Below are positions 59,046-64,000 of a stretch of DNA of 64,000 nt, one piece after another. The number at the start of each line of letters is the position of its first letter. Positions within the stretch are counted from its first letter, which is position 1. A program made the position numbers and the translations under genes. The notes under the pieces were generated by a model. It was given only the letters and a program-made list of their open reading frames with translations. It searched no databases and was not told the DNA's origin. This DNA is from Micropterus salmoides (taxonomy: Eukaryota > Chordata > Actinopteri > Centrarchiformes > Centrarchidae): the NCBI RefSeq assembly GCF_014851395.1, contig NW_024041150.1:4392891-4456890 (forward strand). The letters are read 5' to 3'.

Positions 59046-59825
59046 ATGGCGCACGGTCATCCGGACCTCGGTCACATGTACGCGCCCCCTCACCCTCACT
59101 CCCAGCCTCACCCTTCCTATTCCTGCAGCGGGGACATGTACCAAGACCAGTCGGCAGGGGGCTACCTGGCGACGTCCACCTGTGCCGTGTCCTACCACCC
59201 GTCTCCGTCCTACAACTCTGTGCCCAAACCGACAGTAGACGGCGCCGCGCTGCTGTCCATCATGCCTGAGTACGGAGGCTTCTACCAGCAGAGCTGCCAG
59301 AGAGATATCCAGACGTCTTTCCCCGAGAGGAAATCCCTCCCGTACCCGCTAGACTCCCTCAGGGTGCCCCCGCCTCTCACCCCTCTCAACACCATCAGAA
59401 ACTTTACGCTCGGCGCGCCCTCGCCAGGCGTCGAGGGTCCAATGGCCGCCGCTTTCCCGAGCCACCAGAACCTCCCTCTCAGGCCGATCTTGAGACCCAG
59501 GAAGTACCCGAACCGTCCGAGCAAGACGCCCGTCCACCAGAGACCGTATCCGTGCCCGGCGGAGAGCTGCGACCGCCGGTTCTCCAGGTCGGACGAGCTG
59601 AGCCGTCACCTGCGCATCCACACCGGCCACAAACCCTTCCAGTGCCGCATCTGCATGAGGAACTTCAGCCGCAGCGACCACCTCACCACCCACATCCGCA
59701 CGCACACTGGAGAGAAACCCTTCTCCTGCGACCAGTGCGGGAGAAAGTTCGCCCGGAGTGACGAGAGGAGGAGGCACATGAAGATTCACCTCCGCCAGAA
59801 GGAGAAAAAGTCCTCTGCGTCCTAA
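59046..59825 (+). CDS. egr2a: EGR2-type transcription factor, C-terminal half with three C2H2 zinc fingers
   Basis: An open frame of 259 codons, in a different frame from the N-terminal half. MAHGHPDLGHMYAPP aligns with the internal QPDLDHLYSPP of EGR2. PPPLTPLNTIRNFTLG (I117 here) is the R1 repressor segment that binds NAB corepressors and is closer to EGR2 than to EGR1, EGR3 or EGR4. Zinc fingers use C170/C175/H188/H192, C200/C203/H216/H220 and C228/C231/H244/H248. Their recognition helices RSDELSR, RSDHLTT and RSDERRR fit the GCGTGGGCG-type EGR site. The C-terminal tail after the fingers is very short (KKSSAS). EGR2 controls hindbrain segment identity, Schwann-cell myelination and immune responses. 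The first ATG sits in a strong Kozak context (GCACCATGG), so independent translation of this half is conceivable, but a frame error is the simpler reading. Confidence 0.92.
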   Translation: MAHGHPDLGHMYAPPHPHSQPHPSYSCSGDMYQDQSAGGYLATSTCAVSYHPSPSYNSVPKPTVDGAALLSIMPEYGGFYQQSCQRDIQTSFPERKSLPYPLDSLRVPPPLTPLNTIRNFTLGAPSPGVEGPMAAAFPSHQNLPLRPILRPRKYPNRPSKTPVHQRPYPCPAESCDRRFSRSDELSRHLRIHTGHKPFQCRICMRNFSRSDHLTTHIRTHTGEKPFSCDQCGRKFARSDERRRHMKIHLRQKEKKSSAS

Positions 59826-61020
59826 TCCTCACCGCGCACGGCCCGATGCTGCTGAATGTAAACTTTTTGAATATCAACTGGATCCGCTCCTGCCTCAGTC
59901 TGCCTGCCAACAGAGCCCAAAAGGAAGAATCTCTATGGAAACCATATCAGGGAGAACCAGAGTTCCCAATCATATGTTCATATGGTCATTATTTATCACA
60001 TAACATCATTCCTCTCTCATCAGTCACTGTTCCAGATTATTAACTCACATGTATGTCCACACATTTGAGTATTAAATTACATGAAATGTAAAGGGAGTTT
60101 GGCTTAAAATACTGTAAAGCTGGTGTCAGTGTGCTCTTTAAAACACAATAGGTTTCAGAATGTGCACCTCAATGTACCCAGCAGCTACAGCTTGCTTCAG
60201 TGATCAGTGGCAAGGCCTTGTGTTTACTGTCTATGCTTCATATTCTCAGGGATTCAATTACAAAGTCAGGCTGCTAATACCAAAATCCTGCAAGTCAGCT
60301 GAGTCTGAGTGATGCAGGAGGATTTACTGCTGCTACACTGCCTCCAGCTGCACAAAACCTGTTGATCAGAGGGGATTTCTGGACCCTTATTTAAACTTTT
60401 TGCACCATTTTCCCCCTCAAACACACAGCAGCCTATTCGCAAAATCAAAATCAGTCTAGTTTCACTTGAAAACTACAGTAAGGACACAAGAATAGCTCTT
60501 ATATGCTTTGGTTTTGTAGTGGGAAAACTATAAGTTAGGATCTAATTTAAATAGTAGCTACATCATCTATGTTCAACACCATTAAAACATCAACTCATGT
60601 TAAAGTTAAATTAGGCTTTGCAGGGTTTACATGACACAGTTAATATTTTGTATTGTTGTGATGGCAGATTAAATACCACTAATGATGCTTTTCTATCTAA
60701 ATGACAGTTTTTTAACCTGCAACACTTTTGAAAAGTTGATGTAAAAATAAAAACAGACGTCAAACAGTAATTACATTCGCTAATATTAATCTGTTGGGGT
60801 AGTCAAAGGAGTTTGATGTCAAAGTGATGTCACAGCATCGCTTGGGTGTGCTGTGACATCAAAATCAGGGCGGGGCTAAGGTGGAAACTGGAAATTTATT
60901 GGGATGCAGCAAAATGAAGCTTTTTTAACCTATTTTTTGTATGGTATTAGAAATGTTGAAACGAGAATGTCTGTCAATATGTTTCTTTTTATGCACCTGA
61001 TGAAGAGCTGATGTTGGTCG
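59826..61020 (+). other. egr2a: Probable egr2a 3' UTR and flank
   Basis: Non-coding, AT-rich sequence after the TAA stop. ATTAAA near 60072 and AATAAA near 60747 are possible poly(A) signals. A perfect 13-bp hairpin lies at 60825-60861. No further gene is visible before the gap. Confidence 0.45.
60825..60861. repeat. Perfect 13-bp inverted repeat with 11-nt loop
   Basis: TGATGTCACAGCA (60825-60837) is exactly complementary to TGCTGTGACATCA (60849-60861). Each arm contains a TGATGTCA/TGACATCA CRE-like motif. Confidence 0.9.
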
Positions 61021-61520
61021 NNNNNNNNNNNNNNNNNNNNNNNNNNNNNNNNNNNNNNNNNNNNNNNNNNNNNNNNNNNNNNNNNNNNNNNNNNNNNNNN
61101 NNNNNNNNNNNNNNNNNNNNNNNNNNNNNNNNNNNNNNNNNNNNNNNNNNNNNNNNNNNNNNNNNNNNNNNNNNNNNNNNNNNNNNNNNNNNNNNNNNNN
61201 NNNNNNNNNNNNNNNNNNNNNNNNNNNNNNNNNNNNNNNNNNNNNNNNNNNNNNNNNNNNNNNNNNNNNNNNNNNNNNNNNNNNNNNNNNNNNNNNNNNN
61301 NNNNNNNNNNNNNNNNNNNNNNNNNNNNNNNNNNNNNNNNNNNNNNNNNNNNNNNNNNNNNNNNNNNNNNNNNNNNNNNNNNNNNNNNNNNNNNNNNNNN
61401 NNNNNNNNNNNNNNNNNNNNNNNNNNNNNNNNNNNNNNNNNNNNNNNNNNNNNNNNNNNNNNNNNNNNNNNNNNNNNNNNNNNNNNNNNNNNNNNNNNNN
61501 NNNNNNNNNNNNNNNNNNNN
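61021..61520. other. Assembly gap (500 N)
   Basis: Exactly 500 N, directly adjacent to the 28-bp minisatellite, which very probably continues into it. Confidence 0.98.
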
Positions 61521-62716
61521 CTAAACCTAACCAAACCATGATGTTTTACTAAACCTAACCAAACCATGATGTTTTGCTAAACCTAACCAAACCATGATGT
61601 TTTACTAAACCTACCCAAACCATGATGTTTTACTAAACCTAACCAAACCATGATGTTTTGCTAAACCTAACCAAACCATGATGTTATACTAAACCTAACC
61701 AAACCATGATGTTTTGCTAAACCTAACCAAACCATGATGTTTTGCTAAACTTACCCAAACCATGATGTTTTACTAAACCTAACCAAACCATGATGTTTTG
61801 CTAAACCTACCAAACCATGATGTTTTACTAAACTACCCAAACCATGATGTTTTGCTAAACCTACCCAAACCATGATGTTTTACTAAATACCCAAACCATG
61901 ATGTTTTGCTAAACCTAACCAAACCATGATGTTTTGCTAAACCTACCCAAACCATGATGTTTTACTAAACCTAACCAAACCATGATGTTTTACTAAACCT
62001 AACCAAACCATGATGTTTTACAACCTAACCAAACCATGATGTTTTGCTAAACCTAACCAAACCATGATGTTTTGCTAAACCTAACCAAACCATGATGTTT
62101 TACTAAACCTAACCAAACCATGATGTTTTACTAAACCTAACCAAACCATGATGTTTTGCTAAACCTAACCAAACCATGATGTTTTACTAAACCTAACCAA
62201 ACCATGATGTTTTGCTAAACCTAACCAAACCATGATGTTTTACTAAACCTAACCAAACCATGATGTTTTACTAAACCTAACCAAACCATGATGTTTTGCT
62301 AAACTTACCCAAACCATGATGTTTTGCTAAACCTAACCAAACCATGATGTTTTACTAAACCTAACCAAACCATGATGTTTTACTAAACCTAACCAAACCA
62401 TGATGTTTTGCTAAACTTACCCAAACCATGATGTTTTGCTAAACCTAACCAAACCATGATGTTTTGCTAAACCTACCCAAACCATGATGTTTTACTAAAC
62501 CTAACCAAACCATGTTTTACTAAACCTAACCAAACCATGATTTTGCTAAACTTACCCAAACCATGATGTTTTACTAAACCTAACCAAACCATGATGTTTT
62601 ACTAAACCTACCAAACCATGATGTTTTACTAAACCTAACCAAACCATGATGTTTTACTAAACCTAACCAAACCATGATGTTTTGCTAAACTTACCCAAAC
62701 CATGATGTTTTGCTAC
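61521..62716. repeat. 28-bp minisatellite, about 43 copies
   Basis: The unit is CTAAACCTAACC plus AAACCATGATG plus TTTTA or TTTTG. Units vary at three places: the final A/G, CCTAACC versus CCTACCC or CTTACCC, and occasional one- to four-base deletions. The final A and G variants are interspersed rather than in two blocks. The array ends in degenerate units with CCGCTAACCTTTTAG near 62740. The left edge is the assembly gap, so true length is unknown. Confidence 0.97.
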
Positions 62717-62759
62717 ACCTAACTATTTCCGTAAACCGCTAACCTTTTAGTAAACCTAA

Positions 62760-64000
62760 CCAAACTGTATAATACACCATGGTAAAAAGGTGTATATATG
62801 TTGTAATAATAATTTGATCACTGGAGTCCACATGTACCGACGCTGAAAGGAGCCTTATGTGTAAAATACTGAGGTTTTGTCAGGCTGTCTCAAAGTGTGG
62901 GTATTTGAGGCCCTGAGATGAAAACACATTGACTGGTCAGGGTGGATGTGGTTTTGACACTAAGGACCGTTTGAAGGAAGTTTGTCACATCTTAGAAAAT
63001 AACCCCACTTATGACACGGTGATCTCAGCTTGGTTTGGAAATAATAGAAATTTAACACAAAGCCTGGATTACAAACTAAAAGGTATGGAGTTTGAACAAT
63101 GTGTTTAACAGGCAAAATATGCTTGAATATTGCATCATGGGAAACGTAGGACCCAGTGTTTTTGATGCTTAATCCACAGGGACTACAAATCAGGATCTCT
63201 CGACCTCTGTTGGTTCAATTTTGACAATTCTTTTCACAACATTTTTTTGCTAGAACTCCAAATGTATGGTAGTGCAACAGTAAATCTCTGGAATAAAGAC
63301 GTGAGGAGTCTTTAAACCATGTCCGTGCGTTAAAAAATGTGAGCTCTCCAGGTTTGTCTGCTTTGTGCCATATAGCTGAAGTTTTTGTGGGGAGTTTTTC
63401 CTTGTCTTCTTAGCTATTTTGCAGCTGTTTTGGCAACTGCTGCTACTGCTGTAAAGGCCTGTAAAGTCCAATGAGTGGGATTCTTAACTGTTTGAAGAAA
63501 CTGAAGAAGGAGAAAGTGAAAAATGTGATTTGCTGTTTCAATACTGAATTGAACTGAATCTAGATCTCTGTTTTGGTTGGACTGGCTGGATCTGAATGAT
63601 CCTTGTGCCCAAACTATTCCAGCATCAACAACAGCTGTCTCCCATTTTTTTTTAACCTAAGAACACTGCACTAAATGAGAACATTGTTCAACTCACAGTA
63701 AAACCAGACTACTAGGAGGTCTTCCCACCGGACCTTTCCAACCGGTTTCCCACTACTCAAGTCCCTCATTGCGCAACACTATCACACATCTTGAACAGCT
63801 GTGCAAAGGATTGTACTTCATGACAGAATAAAAAAGCACATATCTCCTCAGTGGGAATGTACAAACATTCCCGTGTTAAATCTTCTATGCTCCTTCTCTG
63901 TAATAGTAAACTAGGTATTTTACACATTTTTACATTAGTCTTCAAGGCAACTTTATTTATAGACAGCTTTTCATACACATGCATACATTACATAAAATAT
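62760..64000. other. Intergenic stretch to the window end, no supported gene
   Basis: AT-rich, with short frames only. No splice-supported exon, RNA gene or identifiable repeat was seen. Confidence 0.5.

Noticed and set aside
61521..62716. Telomere-like or CRISPR-like array
   Set aside because: The CCTAACC motif is only part of a 28-bp unit and not TTAGGG repeats. Units are contiguous without unique spacers, and the genome is vertebrate.

Overview
The window reads as a draft assembly of a teleost fish genome. The evidence is split vertebrate genes with GT-AG introns, dense fish-type interspersed repeats (tRNA-derived SINEs, LINE reverse-transcriptase fragments, an internally deleted Tc1 transposon, MITE-like hAT-type elements), many CA/GT microsatellites, and two gaps of exactly 500 N (13485-13984 and 61021-61520), which look like placeholders of arbitrary size. 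All gene models were assembled by eye from splice signals, reading phase and remembered family sequences. No search was run.

Layout. (1) 1-9.3 kb, plus strand: the 3' half of slc30a6 (zinc transporter ZnT6). Its last four coding exons lie in the window; the 5' exons are off the left edge. (2) 14.4-20.9 kb, minus strand: an slc22a15-type organic ion/zwitterion transporter. Its first eight coding exons are readable; the last exons are missing, probably in the 13485-13984 gap. (3) 21.0-23.6 kb, minus strand: an intact single-exon 276-residue CD2-family (CD48/CD58-like) immunoglobulin membrane protein, with a tandemly duplicated promoter/5' block. (4) 25.2-43.4 kb, minus strand: a complete kif11 (kinesin-5/Eg5) of 26 coding exons plus a probable 5' non-coding exon. 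The exons sum to 3195 nt (1064 residues) with every junction in phase. (5) 43.5-57.9 kb: about 14 kb without a recognisable host gene, dominated by repeats, possibly holding regulatory DNA for the next gene. (6) 57.9-60.1 kb, plus strand: an egr2-type gene (egr2a-like) with a serum-response-type promoter. Its coding sequence is split by a frame change in exon 2. (7) 61.5-62.7 kb: a 28-bp minisatellite abutting the second gap, then about 1.3 kb with no visible gene.

The genes do not form a functional unit. They are independent vertebrate loci: vesicular zinc transport, plasma-membrane solute transport, immune-cell adhesion, mitotic spindle bipolarity, and immediate-early/hindbrain-type transcription control. 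The points most worth checking are the egr2a frame break, the intronless CD2-family gene with its duplicated promoter block and its position beside slc22a15, and the 22-base homopolymer that forms the polypyrimidine tract of a kif11 acceptor. I found no convincing wholly new biological system.
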